NCBI RefSeq assembly: GCF_014648675.1
Contig: NZ_BMRO01000005.1
Coordinates: 405,212 to 469,211 of the forward strand
Direction of reading: 5' to 3'
DNA from: Actinomadura livida
GTDB lineage: Bacteria; Actinomycetota; Actinomycetes; Streptosporangiales; Streptosporangiaceae
DNA length: 64,000 bases
Position numbers and translations under genes: made by a program. Below the pieces are notes generated by a model. The model did no database searches. It was given only the letters and a program-made list of their open reading frames with translations, and was not told the DNA's origin. Below, piece by piece: positions 26,091 to 34,834 of this stretch. Position 1 is the first letter of the stretch. Each line of letters begins with the position of its first letter.

Positions 26091-27643
26091 CGATGACCCC
26101 GCCCGGCGGCGCACCGGGGGCGGCACCGCCCGCGCCCGCCGCACCTCCGAGGCCGCCCGCTCCTCCGGCGCCCCTCCGGCGGTCCGACCCGTCCGCGACC
26201 GAGCGACCTGGTGCCGGACGCCTCAGGACGTTCGTCCGCGGCCGGTGGCTCCGCACGATCCCGGGCCGCGTCGGCATCCACGCGGTGCTGTGCCTGGCCG
26301 CGATCGTGGCGCTCCTGGCGATGCTGACCGTCGCGATCGGGAACGCCCGCGACTCCGTCCAGACGATCGGCCACGACGCGGGCCCGCAGGTCGTCGCGAC
26401 CGGCACGCTGTACTTCGCGCTCAGCGACATGGACGCGCAGGTGTCCAACATCCTGCTGATCGGCCGCGACCACGACCTCGGAATCGGCCATGACGAGTCG
26501 CTGCGGCTGTACGAGCGGCGCCGCGCGGAGGCCGACGCCGCCGCGGTCGAGGCCGCGCAGCTCGCCGGCAGCGACCCCGCGCTGCGGCGCACCGTCCAGG
26601 AGGTGCTGGACGGCCTCGGCCGCTACGAACGCCTCGTCGGACGCGCCATGGAGCTCGACGCGCAGGCCGACCACGCGCCGGGCGAACTGCCGCAGGAGGT
26701 CATCGACGCCTACCGGCAGGCGACCGACCTGATGAGGCTGCAGCTCCTGCCGAAGGCGTACAACATCACGCTCGACACCGGGGCGCACGTCAGGCAGGAC
26801 TACGAGACGAACCGGTCGGCCGTCCTGACCGGACGGACCTGGGTCGCGGTGACCGGCATCGTCGTGCTGCTGCTGCTGATCGCCACGCAGCTCTACCTGG
26901 CGCGGACGTTCCGCCGCGTCCTCAACCCCGCGCTGGTCCTGGCGACCCTCGCCGCCCTGGCGCTCACCGCCGTCGGGACGGGCCTGCTCACCGCCCAGGC
27001 CGGGCACATCAGGAAGGCCAAGGAGGACGGCTTCGACTCGATCCTCCAGCTCTCCCGGGCCCGCGCGATCAGCCACAGCGCGTTCGCCGACGAGAGCCGC
27101 TACCTCCTCGACCCGGGCCGCGCCGACACCTACGAGCAGACCTACCTCGACAAGTCCCTGTCGGTGATCCAGCCCGACATGGGCGACAAACCGGTGAACC
27201 TGGCGAACTACTACGCCGGGCTCGAAGAGAAGCTCGGCGCGTACAGGGCCGGCGGGGACGACGTTCCGTTCCTCGGCTTCTTCGGCGACGAGGCGCGCAC
27301 GGTCGAGCCGGGCCGCGAGGCCGACGCCCTCCAGCGGACGCTCCAGGCGTACCGGGTCGTGCAGCGCAACGACGCGCGGATGCGGGAGCTCGCGTCGTCC
27401 GGGGACCGGGCCGGGGCCGTCGACCTGCGGATGGGCCGCACCTCCGACGCGATCAGCGACTTCGGCGCCTACGACGCGGCGCTGACCGCGCTGACGGCCG
27501 TCCACCAGGACGCCTTCGACGACGCGATCCGGGACGCGGACGGCGGGCTGCGCGGCTGGAACGCGGTACCGGCCGCCGGCGCCGCCGCCATCGCCCTGCT
27601 GATCCTGGCGGGGATCCGTCCCCGGCTGGCCGAGTTCCGCTGA
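26087..27643 (+). CDS. glnX: GlnX-like transmembrane sensor protein
   Basis: The 518-residue protein has a Pro/Ala-rich cytoplasmic start, four membrane helices (about 63-84, 251-271, 280-302 and 488-508) and two extracytoplasmic helical domains of about 165 and 185 residues, which is the layout of mycobacterial GlnX. There GlnX spans the membrane between the amino-acid-binding lipoprotein GlnH and the kinase PknG and passes on the presence of aspartate or glutamate. The order glnX-glnH after pknG here fits that role, inverted in direction compared with mycobacteria. Its ATG overlaps the FHA stop (ATGA), with GGAGGG upstream. Confidence 0.85.
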   Translation: MTMTPPGGAPGAAPPAPAAPPRPPAPPAPLRRSDPSATERPGAGRLRTFVRGRWLRTIPGRVGIHAVLCLAAIVALLAMLTVAIGNARDSVQTIGHDAGPQVVATGTLYFALSDMDAQVSNILLIGRDHDLGIGHDESLRLYERRRAEADAAAVEAAQLAGSDPALRRTVQEVLDGLGRYERLVGRAMELDAQADHAPGELPQEVIDAYRQATDLMRLQLLPKAYNITLDTGAHVRQDYETNRSAVLTGRTWVAVTGIVVLLLLIATQLYLARTFRRVLNPALVLATLAALALTAVGTGLLTAQAGHIRKAKEDGFDSILQLSRARAISHSAFADESRYLLDPGRADTYEQTYLDKSLSVIQPDMGDKPVNLANYYAGLEEKLGAYRAGGDDVPFLGFFGDEARTVEPGREADALQRTLQAYRVVQRNDARMRELASSGDRAGAVDLRMGRTSDAISDFGAYDAALTALTAVHQDAFDDAIRDADGGLRGWNAVPAAGAAAIALLILAGIRPRLAEFR

Positions 27644-27653
27644 GGGAGAAGAC

Positions 27654-28478
27654 ATGCGCGCCATCCGTGCCACCGCCGCCGCCGGTGCGTTCCTGCTCGT
27701 GGCCGGCCTGTCGGCCTGCGGCCTCGGCGGCTCCGAGAAGGAGAGCGTCACCGACAAGGACTCCCTGGTCATCGGGGTCAAGGAGGACCAGCCTGCCCTG
27801 GGCGTGAAGCGCCCGGACGGCACCTACGAGGGCTTTGACGTCGATGTCGCCGTCTACATCGCGGGCAAGCTGGGCGTCCCGAAGAGCCGCATCACGTTCC
27901 GGACGACCAACTCGTCCGTCCGCGAGCAGGCACTGGCCGCCGGCACCGTCGACCTCATCGTCGCGACGTATTCGATCACGGCGCGGCGAAAGATGGAGGT
28001 GACCTTCGCCGGCCCGTACTACGTCGCCCACCAGGACACGTTCGTCCGCGCCGACGACGACTCGATCGACGGCGTCCGGGACCTGAAGGGCAAGCGGATC
28101 TGCGAGGTGACCGGCTCGAACTCCTGGCGCCGCGTCATCGAGGAGCGCAAGGTCGCCGCGAAACCCGTCACCGTCGACACCTACGGCGCCTGCATGGACG
28201 CGCTGGCGTCCGGGAGGCTGGACGCCGTGTCGACCGACGACCTGATCCTCGCCGGGTTCGCCGCGGGCCGCTCCGGCCGCATGATCAACGCCCCGTTCAC
28301 CGACGAGAAGTACGGCGTCGGCCTCAAGAAGGGCGACCTGCGGGGCTGCGAGACCGTCAACCGCGCCATCACCGCCATGTACCAGGACGGCACGGCCGAA
28401 CGCCTGCTGAACAAGTGGTTCGGCGACTCCGGCCTCAAACTGACGACCAGCGTCCCGCAGTTCGAGGGCTGCAGGTGA
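27654..28478 (+). CDS. glnH: GlnH-like amino-acid-binding lipoprotein
   Basis: The 274-residue protein has a lipoprotein signal (GLSACGLGG, lipidated Cys22 or so) and a family 3 solute-binding domain with the usual blocks GVKEDQPALG, YEGFDVDVAVYIA, FAGPYYVAHQ, LKGKRICEVTGS and a C-terminal LNKWFGDSG. No permease or ATPase gene follows, so it is not part of a transporter. In mycobacteria the same pairing delivers an aspartate/glutamate signal through GlnX to PknG. It starts ten bases after glnX with GAGGGAGAAG upstream and is the last gene of the operon, converging with the STAS gene eleven bases away. Confidence 0.93.
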   Translation: MRAIRATAAAGAFLLVAGLSACGLGGSEKESVTDKDSLVIGVKEDQPALGVKRPDGTYEGFDVDVAVYIAGKLGVPKSRITFRTTNSSVREQALAAGTVDLIVATYSITARRKMEVTFAGPYYVAHQDTFVRADDDSIDGVRDLKGKRICEVTGSNSWRRVIEERKVAAKPVTVDTYGACMDALASGRLDAVSTDDLILAGFAAGRSGRMINAPFTDEKYGVGLKKGDLRGCETVNRAITAMYQDGTAERLLNKWFGDSGLKLTTSVPQFEGCR

Positions 28479-28488
28479 GCGCCGCGGG

Positions 28489-28839
28489 TCAGGGCGTCGT
28501 GGAAGGCAGTGCTGCGATGGCCTCGCGGAGGGTGTCGTGGATCGGGATGAACTTGTCGATCCCGGTGATGCGGAACACCCGCTGGACCCGCGGGGGCAGT
28601 GCTACCAGTGCGACCGAGGTGCCGCGGTCACCGGCGCGGCGGTTGGCGGCGACGATCGCGTTCAGGCCGGTGGAGTCGCAGAACGTGACCTCGCGCATGT
28701 CGATGACCATGGGTTCACCGGAGTCGACGACTTCGAACAGCGCCTCCTCGAACCGCGTGCGGGACACGACGTCGATGTCGCCCTGCACCCGGACGAGGGT
28801 GCACCGGTCGTCGCGCATCAGGTTGATGTCGAAGTCCAT
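28489..28839 (-). CDS. STAS-domain anti-sigma factor antagonist
   Basis: The 116-residue protein is a single STAS domain with the strand LVRVQGDIDVVSR and the loop MREVTFCDSTGLNAIV, in which the Ser of DSTG is the residue phosphorylated by RsbW/SpoIIAB-type kinases. Unphosphorylated, it would bind an anti-sigma factor and free a stress sigma factor. The start at 28839 has GAGGTGA upstream; the longer open frame beyond it is antisense. No kinase or sigma gene lies beside it, so its partner is elsewhere. Confidence 0.93.
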   Translation of the reverse strand: MDFDINLMRDDRCTLVRVQGDIDVVSRTRFEEALFEVVDSGEPMVIDMREVTFCDSTGLNAIVAANRRAGDRGTSVALVALPPRVQRVFRITGIDKFIPIHDTLREAIAALPSTTP

Positions 28840-29244
28840 GGTCACCTCACGCCCCATCCGGCGGTACCCCGGCCATCTCAGGTGACTCCTCAGGATTGCG
28901 CACCCGCGCCCGCATTCCAAGGACTTCCCGGAAAAGGACCTGGTCGCCCACTGGTGTGCCCCGGACCGTAACACGCCCGAGACGGCCGGCTGGTCTCCTG
29001 CACCGACCCTACCTGACGGATCGTCCCGGAGCGCCCGGCCGGGCCGGGGACATCCGGGAAACGAGCAATAACTTACTGAAGAGAAACTTACTGAATAGTA
29101 GAAATGGCGGATAAGTGCCGCTATACCGGCCGTGACCTGCGGTTGGGTATTTCCTGACCGGACCGGCGGGCCGCACGGGGGGCGCTGCCTCGGGCCCGGA
29201 TCGGCGCAGACGTTACAGTGTCGTTGGCGAATTCGGGAGGCTGG
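28840..29244. other. Divergent intergenic region with an AT-rich direct repeat
   Basis: About 400 bp separate the STAS gene and the acyltransferase. It holds two exact copies of AACTTACTGAA (29070-29080 and 29085-29095), an unusually AT-rich island here, and GGGTAT at 29145-29150, which resembles the -10 element of stress sigma factors of the SigB/SigF type, although a matching -35 is not clear. Confidence 0.5.
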
Positions 29245-29916
29245 GTGTTCTACACGTTCATGACGCGCGTGGTGCGTCCGATCCTGTGGCTGCTTTTCCG
29301 CCCGCGGGTGGTGGGCGGCGACAACGTGCCGAGCTACGGGCCGCTCATCGTGGCGAGCAACCACCTGTCGTTCATCGACAGCTTCATCATTCCCCTGGCG
29401 GTCCCGCGGCCGGTCACCTACATCGCGAAGGCGGACTACTTCGAGGGCGGCGGCCTCAAGAAGCGCTTCGTCCGCTGGTTCCTCACCAACCTCGGCCACG
29501 TCCCGGTCCGCCGCGGCGCCCGGCGCGCCGCGATGGGCGCGCTGGAGCAGGGCGCCGAGGTCCTGGAGAACGCCGGCGCGTTCGCGATCTACCCCGAGGG
29601 CACCCGCTCCCCGGACGGGCGGCTCTACCGCGGCCGCACCGGCGTCGGCTGGCTCGCCCTGGAGACCGGCGCCCGGGTGCTGCCCGTCGCGCTGGAGGGC
29701 ACCGAGAAGATCCAGCCGCTCGGCGCGGCCGTGCCGCGCGTCTTCGGCCCGCGCCCCACCGTGCGGATCGGCCCCCCGATGGACTTCTCCCACTACCGCG
29801 ACCTGCCGCCGGCCAAGGCCCGCCGCGCCATCGCCGACGAGATCATCGAGACGATCCAGAAGATGTCCGGCCAGGAGTACGCCGCCGAGTACAACGAGCG
29901 CGCCGCACAGGGCTGA
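29245..29916 (+). CDS. 1-acyl-glycerol-3-phosphate acyltransferase (PlsC family)
   Basis: The 223-residue protein has a hydrophobic N-terminus followed by the acyltransferase motifs: HLSFID (the HX4D catalytic pair), a YFEGG...RWFLTNLGHVPV block II, YPEGTRS (block III) and a late VLPVALEG block IV. It would acylate lysophosphatidic acid or a related lipid at the membrane. The GTG at 29245 is preferred since GGGAGG lies four bases before it; a GTG at 29218 in the same frame has no such site. It is followed by a 15-bp tandem repeat instead of an operon partner. Confidence 0.9.
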   Translation: MFYTFMTRVVRPILWLLFRPRVVGGDNVPSYGPLIVASNHLSFIDSFIIPLAVPRPVTYIAKADYFEGGGLKKRFVRWFLTNLGHVPVRRGARRAAMGALEQGAEVLENAGAFAIYPEGTRSPDGRLYRGRTGVGWLALETGARVLPVALEGTEKIQPLGAAVPRVFGPRPTVRIGPPMDFSHYRDLPPAKARRAIADEIIETIQKMSGQEYAAEYNERAAQG

Positions 29917-29925
29917 GCCGAGCGA

Positions 29926-30000
29926 GGCCGGGCCGGACGACACCGGGCCGGACGACACCGGGCCGGACGACACCGGGCCGGACGACACCGGGCCGGACAA
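29926..30000 (+). repeat. Five tandem 15-bp units after the acyltransferase
   Basis: Five adjacent 15-base units built on CACCGGGCCGGACGA, the first and last slightly altered, fill the space between the stop codon and the next gene. A related 15-bp array occurs after the aminotransferase at 34833. Confidence 0.95.
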
Positions 30001-30071
30001 CGTTGACCGGTTCGCCCGGAACGCGTGTCGTCCCGGGCGGCCCGCACCCTCCGCGCCGTAGGGTCACCGCC

Positions 30072-30764
30072 ATGGCGCACAGGCTCCTCCCGATCATGCT
30101 GCTGTCGACGGCCGCCGCGGCCACCGCGTGCGGCGGCGGCGGTGAGCGCGCCCGTCCCGTGCACGGCACCGCCCCCGCCGAGGTCGCCGGCGTCGGCTAC
30201 ACCTCCGACCAGCTCGCCCAGGCCCTCCTCACCGACGTCCCCGGTTACCGGAAGGCCGGCGAACCCGACTCGGGCTCGTACGGCACGCTCAGGCCCATCC
30301 AGAACGCAGCCAGACTGCAGCGCCAGGCCGTCCTGGACAAGCCGCAGTGCGCGACGAGCGGCCCGAACGGCACCGTTCCCGCCGACGTCCCCGCCGCCCT
30401 GGTCACGTTCGCCAAGAGCGGCCAGACCGTCACCCAGACCATGATGGGCATGCCCGTGGGCGCCGCGGAGAAGCAGGTCAACGCCCGCGTCCCGGCCGGC
30501 TGCCTGCGGTTCCGCACCAAGGTCGGCTCCCAGTGGGCGCAGCACCGTGTCGCCGAGTCCCCGAAGGGCGACATCGGCGAGGGCTCCCGCACGGTCGGCG
30601 TCGCCACCGTCTCCGGCGACACCGGCACCCGCACCTGGTACGTGGTGTTCCGCGGCCGCCACTACCTGGCCACGATCACCGTCTCCGGCCCCACCGCCAC
30701 CCGGACCGAAGCGGAACGCCTGGCCCGCACCGCCCTGAACCAGGCCGACCGCATTCTCCCCTAG
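30072..30764 (+). CDS. Secreted lipoprotein with a sensor-like domain
   Basis: The 230-residue protein has a signal peptide ending AAAATAC, a Gly-rich stretch and one globular domain containing GYTSDQLAQALLTDVPGY near its start and two Cys residues (QCATS and AGCLRF) that may form a disulfide. The fold pattern is like the extracytoplasmic PknH-type sensor domains found in many actinomycete lipoproteins, but this is a weak assignment. It stands alone, 70 bp after the tandem repeat and divergent from nothing. Function unknown. Confidence 0.8.
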   Translation: MAHRLLPIMLLSTAAAATACGGGGERARPVHGTAPAEVAGVGYTSDQLAQALLTDVPGYRKAGEPDSGSYGTLRPIQNAARLQRQAVLDKPQCATSGPNGTVPADVPAALVTFAKSGQTVTQTMMGMPVGAAEKQVNARVPAGCLRFRTKVGSQWAQHRVAESPKGDIGEGSRTVGVATVSGDTGTRTWYVVFRGRHYLATITVSGPTATRTEAERLARTALNQADRILP

Positions 30765-30847
30765 TCGGAGGCCCGTGACCCACTCCCACGAACCCCCAGC
30801 CATTAGCCTTAGCGGTCTACTGGCCTGCGACGAACAGGGGGCGCTCC

Positions 30848-31051
30848 TTGATCGGTAAGGAAGGCCGGGTGACCGGCAGGATCGGGCCCGGCCTGGTCGG
30901 TGAGGTCATGATCCCGGTGCGCGGCGGGGTCGAGGCGTTCTACGCCCATCCCGTGGACCCGCGTGAGGAGATCACCGTGGGGATGGTCGTGGTGGTGGTG
31001 GAGTACCACCCGCCGCGTACGGTGTATGTAGCGCCCGCTTTCGGCCAATAG
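30848..31051 (+). CDS. Small NfeD-type OB-fold protein next to flotillin
   Basis: This 67-residue protein starts with TTG (AGGGGG a few bases upstream) and folds, by its alternation IGKEGRVTGRIGPGLVGEVM...VGMVVVVVEYHPPRTVYVAP (shown in part), as a short beta barrel like the soluble C-terminal domain of NfeD. NfeD proteins partner flotillins; the next gene is a flotillin, 91 bp downstream on the same strand. The usual NfeD membrane helices are missing, so this is a stand-alone domain. The pair probably organises membrane microdomains. Confidence 0.75.
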   Translation: MIGKEGRVTGRIGPGLVGEVMIPVRGGVEAFYAHPVDPREEITVGMVVVVVEYHPPRTVYVAPAFGQ

Positions 31052-31142
31052 CTGCGCAGGTCGAACCGTATGCGGGTTCGGCGCGTCTATGGGGCAACGC
31101 GGACGGATTCGACCCCCCGCCCAAAACAGAAGAGGAGGCCGT

Positions 31143-32501
31143 ATGCCCGTGCTCGCCGTGGTCGGCGGCGCCGTAGCCGCGCTCATCGTGTTGATCATTT
31201 TGTTCAAGCTCGTGTGGCGGGTCGCCGAGCCGAACGAGGCGCTGATCATCTCGGGGCTGGGCGCGAGGTCCAAGCCCGTGGACGGTCTGGACAGCCTCGG
31301 GTTCAAGATCGTGACCGGCAAGGGCACCGCCGTCCTGCCGGGCTTCCAGGTGTCCCGGCGGCTGCGGCTCGACAGCCGGGCGGCGAACCTGGAAGTGAAC
31401 TGCGTGACGCAGCAGGGCATCCCGGTGAAGGTCCGCGGCGTCGTCATCTACAAGGTCGGCGACGACTTCGTCTCGATCGCCAACGCGGCGCGGCGCTTCC
31501 TGGAGCAGCAGGGCTCGATGGACGGCGCGATCCACGAGCTGTTCACCGGTCACCTGCGTTCGATCATCGGCAACCTCACCGTCGAGGACCTCATCCTCAA
31601 CCGGGAGCGCCTCACCAGCGAGACCCGCATGTCCGCCGCCGACGAGATGAGCAAGCTCGGGCTGGTGGTCGACTCGCTGCAGATCCAGGAGATCGACGAC
31701 GAGACCGACTACATCAACAACCTCGGCCGACCGCACGCCGCCCGGGTCGCCTCCGCCGCCCGCATCGCGGAGGCCGAGCGCAACCAGGAGGCCACCGAGC
31801 GGGAGCAGGAGACCGAGCGGCAGAACGCCGCCGTCATCCGGGACACCGAGATGAAGAAGGCCGAGTACGAGGGCCAGGTGCAGCAGGCCGCGCAGCAGGC
31901 CCGCCAGGAGGTCATCCTCAAGGAGACCCGCAACGCCGAGCTGGAGGCGGAGCGGACCGAGAAGCGGCTCGAGAGCGAGATCCGCAAGCCCGCCGACGCC
32001 CGCGCGTACGAGCAGGTCAAGCTGGCCGAGGCCGAGCGCGAGGAGCGCATCGCGCAGGCGCAGGCGGCCGCGACGGAGATCCAGCTGCGGGCCGCGCGGG
32101 AGGCGGAGGCCACCCGCATCCTCGGTGAGGCCGAGGCGGACGCGATCCGGCAGAAGGGTCTCGCCGAGGCCGAGGCGATCAAGGCCCGCGCGGAGGCGCT
32201 GGCCGAGAACACCGACGCCGTCATCGCCCAGCAGCTCGCGGAGCAGTGGCCGCAGATCGTCGAGGCGGGCGCGGGCGTGTTCGGCAACGTCGACAACATG
32301 GTCGTGCTCAACGGCGCCCAGGGCGTCGAGGACATGCTCGCCAAGGCCCTCACGCTCGGCGGCACCGGCCTCGGCGTCGCCCGGCAGCTCCTCGGGAACA
32401 TCAACGTCCAGAACGGGCACGGCCCGAACGGCACCGCGAACGGCGCGGCCGTCCCGGCCGTTCCGGTCGAGATCCCCAAGGACGCCCCGAAGGACGACTG
32501 A
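31143..32501 (+). CDS. Flotillin-like SPFH/band 7 protein
   Basis: The 452-residue protein has an N-terminal membrane helix (about 3-20), the SPFH domain (about 25-190, with EPNEALIISGLGARS and VPVKVRGVVIYK-like strands), a long Glu/Ala/Arg coiled coil (about 210-370, including several AEAE repeats) and a Gly/Asn/Pro tail. This is the flotillin layout, forming oligomers at the cytoplasmic membrane surface. AGAGGAGG lies just upstream of the ATG. A strong terminator follows. The NfeD-like gene before it is its likely partner. Confidence 0.94.
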   Translation: MPVLAVVGGAVAALIVLIILFKLVWRVAEPNEALIISGLGARSKPVDGLDSLGFKIVTGKGTAVLPGFQVSRRLRLDSRAANLEVNCVTQQGIPVKVRGVVIYKVGDDFVSIANAARRFLEQQGSMDGAIHELFTGHLRSIIGNLTVEDLILNRERLTSETRMSAADEMSKLGLVVDSLQIQEIDDETDYINNLGRPHAARVASAARIAEAERNQEATEREQETERQNAAVIRDTEMKKAEYEGQVQQAAQQARQEVILKETRNAELEAERTEKRLESEIRKPADARAYEQVKLAEAEREERIAQAQAAATEIQLRAAREAEATRILGEAEADAIRQKGLAEAEAIKARAEALAENTDAVIAQQLAEQWPQIVEAGAGVFGNVDNMVVLNGAQGVEDMLAKALTLGGTGLGVARQLLGNINVQNGHGPNGTANGAAVPAVPVEIPKDAPKDD

Positions 32502-32518
32502 ACACCGGCCACCGGCCA

Positions 32519-32556
32519 CGGGCAGGCGCGTGCAGCGAGAGCGACGCGCCTGCCCG
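32519..32556 (+). terminator. Terminator after the flotillin gene
   Basis: CGGGCAGGCGCG (32519-32530) pairs perfectly with CGCGCCTGCCCG (32545-32556) across a 14-base loop. Confidence 0.8.
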
Positions 32557-32637
32557 TTCGCGTTAGGGCCTGGGCGCCCCGGCGGACAGTGTTCATGACG
32601 GGGGTACGGGGATCGCCCCACCAATAGACTCCACCAC

Positions 32638-33315
32638 ATGCCCGTCCCGCGCCTCGCCGTCTCCGTCGATCTCGTCGTGCTCACCGTGCGGGAACAGCGC
32701 CTGTGCGCGCTGCGGTGGCGGCGCGACCGCCCGCCGTACGAGGGGGCGTGGTCGCTGCCGGGCGGGTTCATCCAGCTCGACGAGGACCTGCCCGTCGCCG
32801 CGTCCCGGCTGATGGCGGAGCGGGCGGGGCTCGCGGACGTGCGGATCCACCTCGAGCAGCTCGCCACCTACGGGTACCCCGACCGCGACCCGCGCCAGCG
32901 GGTGGTCAGCGTCGCCTACCTGGGGCTGGCGCCGGATCTGCCCGCGTCGAGCCGCGCGCAGGTGCTGTGGACGGCCGTGGACGAGCTCGTCCACCACGAC
33001 AAGGCGGCGTTCGACCACCGGCGGATCCTGTGCGACGGGATGGAGCGGGCGAGGGCCAAGCTGGAGTACACGTCGCTGGCGGCCGCGTTCTGCCCGTCCG
33101 AGTTCACCGTGGCGGAGCTGCGCCGCGTCTACGAGATCGTCTGGGGGACGAGCCTCGACCCGCGGAACTTCCACCGCAAGGTCACCGGCGCCGACCGCTT
33201 CCTCATCCCCACCGACCGGACGACGACGCGGGACGGCGGCCGTCCCGCGCGGCTGTACCGGCGCGGCGACGCCGAGCAGCTCCGCCCGCCGATGCTGCGG
33301 CCGCGCGCCTCCTGA
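32638..33315 (+). CDS. NrtR-like regulator (inactive Nudix domain plus winged helix)
   Basis: The 225-residue protein has an N-terminal Nudix fold, with SLPGGFIQLDEDL, and a C-terminal winged helix (FTVAELRRVYEIVWG, then a PRNFHRKV recognition segment), the layout of NrtR-type regulators. The Nudix box is incomplete: the REUXEE core reads RLMAER, so two catalytic Glu residues are lost, as in family members that sense ADP-ribose-like ligands instead of cleaving them. NrtR proteins repress NAD-related genes. TAGACT at about 2624 within the 32.6-kb stretch (32624) lies just before the ATG, which has no ribosome-binding site, so the message may be leaderless. No NAD gene lies beside it. Confidence 0.88.
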   Translation: MPVPRLAVSVDLVVLTVREQRLCALRWRRDRPPYEGAWSLPGGFIQLDEDLPVAASRLMAERAGLADVRIHLEQLATYGYPDRDPRQRVVSVAYLGLAPDLPASSRAQVLWTAVDELVHHDKAAFDHRRILCDGMERARAKLEYTSLAAAFCPSEFTVAELRRVYEIVWGTSLDPRNFHRKVTGADRFLIPTDRTTTRDGGRPARLYRRGDAEQLRPPMLRPRAS

Positions 33316-33390
33316 GCCGCGCCTTCGGCGGGGCTTCTCGAGCAGGGCCGATTTCAGCGCGTCGCCGGATGGTTGCTAGTTTCGCAAGCC

Positions 33391-33672
33391 ATGAACGGTG
33401 ACTCGCCCGAAGCGCTCGGCGCGCTCGTCCAGGACATCGGAGACGCCGGCATCGCGCACATGGCCGACACCCCGGGCCTGGCCGCGGCGGTCGACCAGCA
33501 CGTGGCCAGCCTGCGGGAGGAACTCGGCGCCGCCGGGAGGCAGGAGCTGCTCCGGTACCTGCACCGGTTCGCCGAGGACGCCGTCAACCGCGGCTGGTGG
33601 CCGGAGAACGTGCGCGACTGGGAGTTCGTCCGGATCGTGGCGGTCTGCTGGATGATGCGGCATAGCTCGTAA
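33391..33672 (+). CDS. Small conserved protein, possibly DUF6401-like
   Basis: The 93-residue product is acidic and helical, with [19 protein letters not shown] in the middle and a C-terminal [14 protein letters not shown] block. The arrangement recalls small actinobacterial proteins filed as DUF6401, from memory and with low certainty. TAGTTT at 33377-33382 sits eight bases before the ATG, so translation from a leaderless message is likely; there is no ribosome-binding site. It lies between the NrtR-like gene and the aminotransferase, all on one strand, with its own promoter. Confidence 0.7.
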   Translation: MNGDSPEALGALVQDIGDAGIAHMADTPGLAAAVDQHVASLREELGAAGRQELLRYLHRFAEDAVNRGWWPENVRDWEFVRIVAVCWMMRHSS

Positions 33673-33757
33673 ACGCGAAGCTCGTGACGGCGTACCGCGT
33701 GTTCGGGGGCGCTGCGTAGGCTGGCCCCATCACCCCTGTGCAATCTGGAGGACAACG

Positions 33758-34834
33758 GTGTCCGAGGCAACCACTCCGCGCTTCCGCTCCGTCCTCGACC
33801 GGTTCGTGGCTTACAAGCCCGGCAAGGTCGTGGTGTCGCCCGAGGGCCGCTCGTTCAAGCTGTCGTCGAACGAGTCCCCGCACGGGCCGCTCCCGTCGGT
33901 CGTGGACGCGATCGGCGAGGCCGCCCGGAACGTCAACCGCTACCCCGACAACAACGCCACCGCGCTGACCGAGGAGATCGCGTCGTTCTGCGGCGTCCCC
34001 GCCGACCACGTCGCCGTGGGCTGCGGTTCCGTCGGCGTCACGCAGATGCTCCTGGAGGCGGTGGCCGAGCCGGGCGCCGAGGTGGTCTACGCGTGGCGGT
34101 CGTTCGAGGCGTACCCGCTGCTGGTGTCGCTGTCGGGCGCGACGGGCGTCCAGGTGCCGCTGCGGGACGAGACGCACGACCTCGCCGCGATGGCCGACGC
34201 GATCACCGACCGGACCCGGCTGGTCTTCGTCTGCAACCCGAACAACCCCACGGGCACGGCCGTCCGCCGCGCCGAGCTGGAGGCGTTCCTGGACCGCGTC
34301 CCCGCCGACTGCCTCGTCGTGCTGGACGAGGCGTACCGCGAGTACATCCGCGACGACGAGGTCCCCGACGGCCTCACCCTCTACGGCGACCGCCCGAACC
34401 TCGCGATCCTGCGGACGTTCTCCAAGGCGTACGGGCTGGCCGGCCTGCGCATCGGCTTCCTGGTCGCGCACCCCGTGGTGGCGGAGGCGATCCGCAAGAC
34501 GTTCCTGCCGTTCAGCGTGAACTCCGTGGCGCAGGCGGCGGGCGTCGCGTCGCTGCGGGCGACGGACGAGCTGCTCGAACGCGTCGAGGGGACGGTGAAG
34601 GAGCGCGACCGCGTCCGCGGCGCCCTCGTCGCGGACGGCTGGACGGTCCCGCCGACCGAGGCCAACTTCGTGTGGCTGCGCCTCGGCGAGCGGACGATGG
34701 AGTTCTCCGAGGCGTGCGACGCCCAGGGGGTGAGCGTCCGCCCGTTCCCCGGTGAGGGCGCCCGCGTCTCGATCGGCTCCCCGGAGGAGAACGACGCGTT
34801 CCTGGCCGTGGCCAGGTCCTTCATCCGCGGCTGA
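33758..34834 (+). CDS. hisC: Histidinol-phosphate / aromatic aminotransferase (HisC family)
   Basis: The 358-residue PLP enzyme shows the class I/II aminotransferase landmarks: [12 protein letters not shown] near the N-terminus, [18 protein letters not shown], the lysine motif [14 protein letters not shown] and a C-terminal [10 protein letters not shown] with the substrate-carboxylate Arg. It would be histidinol-phosphate aminotransferase or the related aromatic amino acid aminotransferase (Pat); no other his gene is nearby, which favours the second. GTG start with TGGAGG upstream; TAGGCT at 33716 is a likely -10 box. Confidence 0.93.
   Translation: MSEATTPRFRSVLDRFVAYKPGKVVVSPEGRSFKLSSNESPHGPLPSVVDAIGEAARNVNRYPDNNATALTEEIASFCGVPADHVAVGCGSVGVTQMLLEAVAEPGAEVVYAWRSFEAYPLLVSLSGATGVQVPLRDETHDLAAMADAITDRTRLVFVCNPNNPTGTAVRRAELEAFLDRVPADCLVVLDEAYREYIRDDEVPDGLTLYGDRPNLAILRTFSKAYGLAGLRIGFLVAHPVVAEAIRKTFLPFSVNSVAQAAGVASLRATDELLERVEGTVKERDRVRGALVADGWTVPPTEANFVWLRLGERTMEFSEACDAQGVSVRPFPGEGARVSIGSPEENDAFLAVARSFIRG

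Noticed and set aside
29793..30803. 336-codon minus-strand frame
   Set aside because: Antisense to the lipoprotein gene and the 15-bp array, with repeated RCRPA units reflecting the array.
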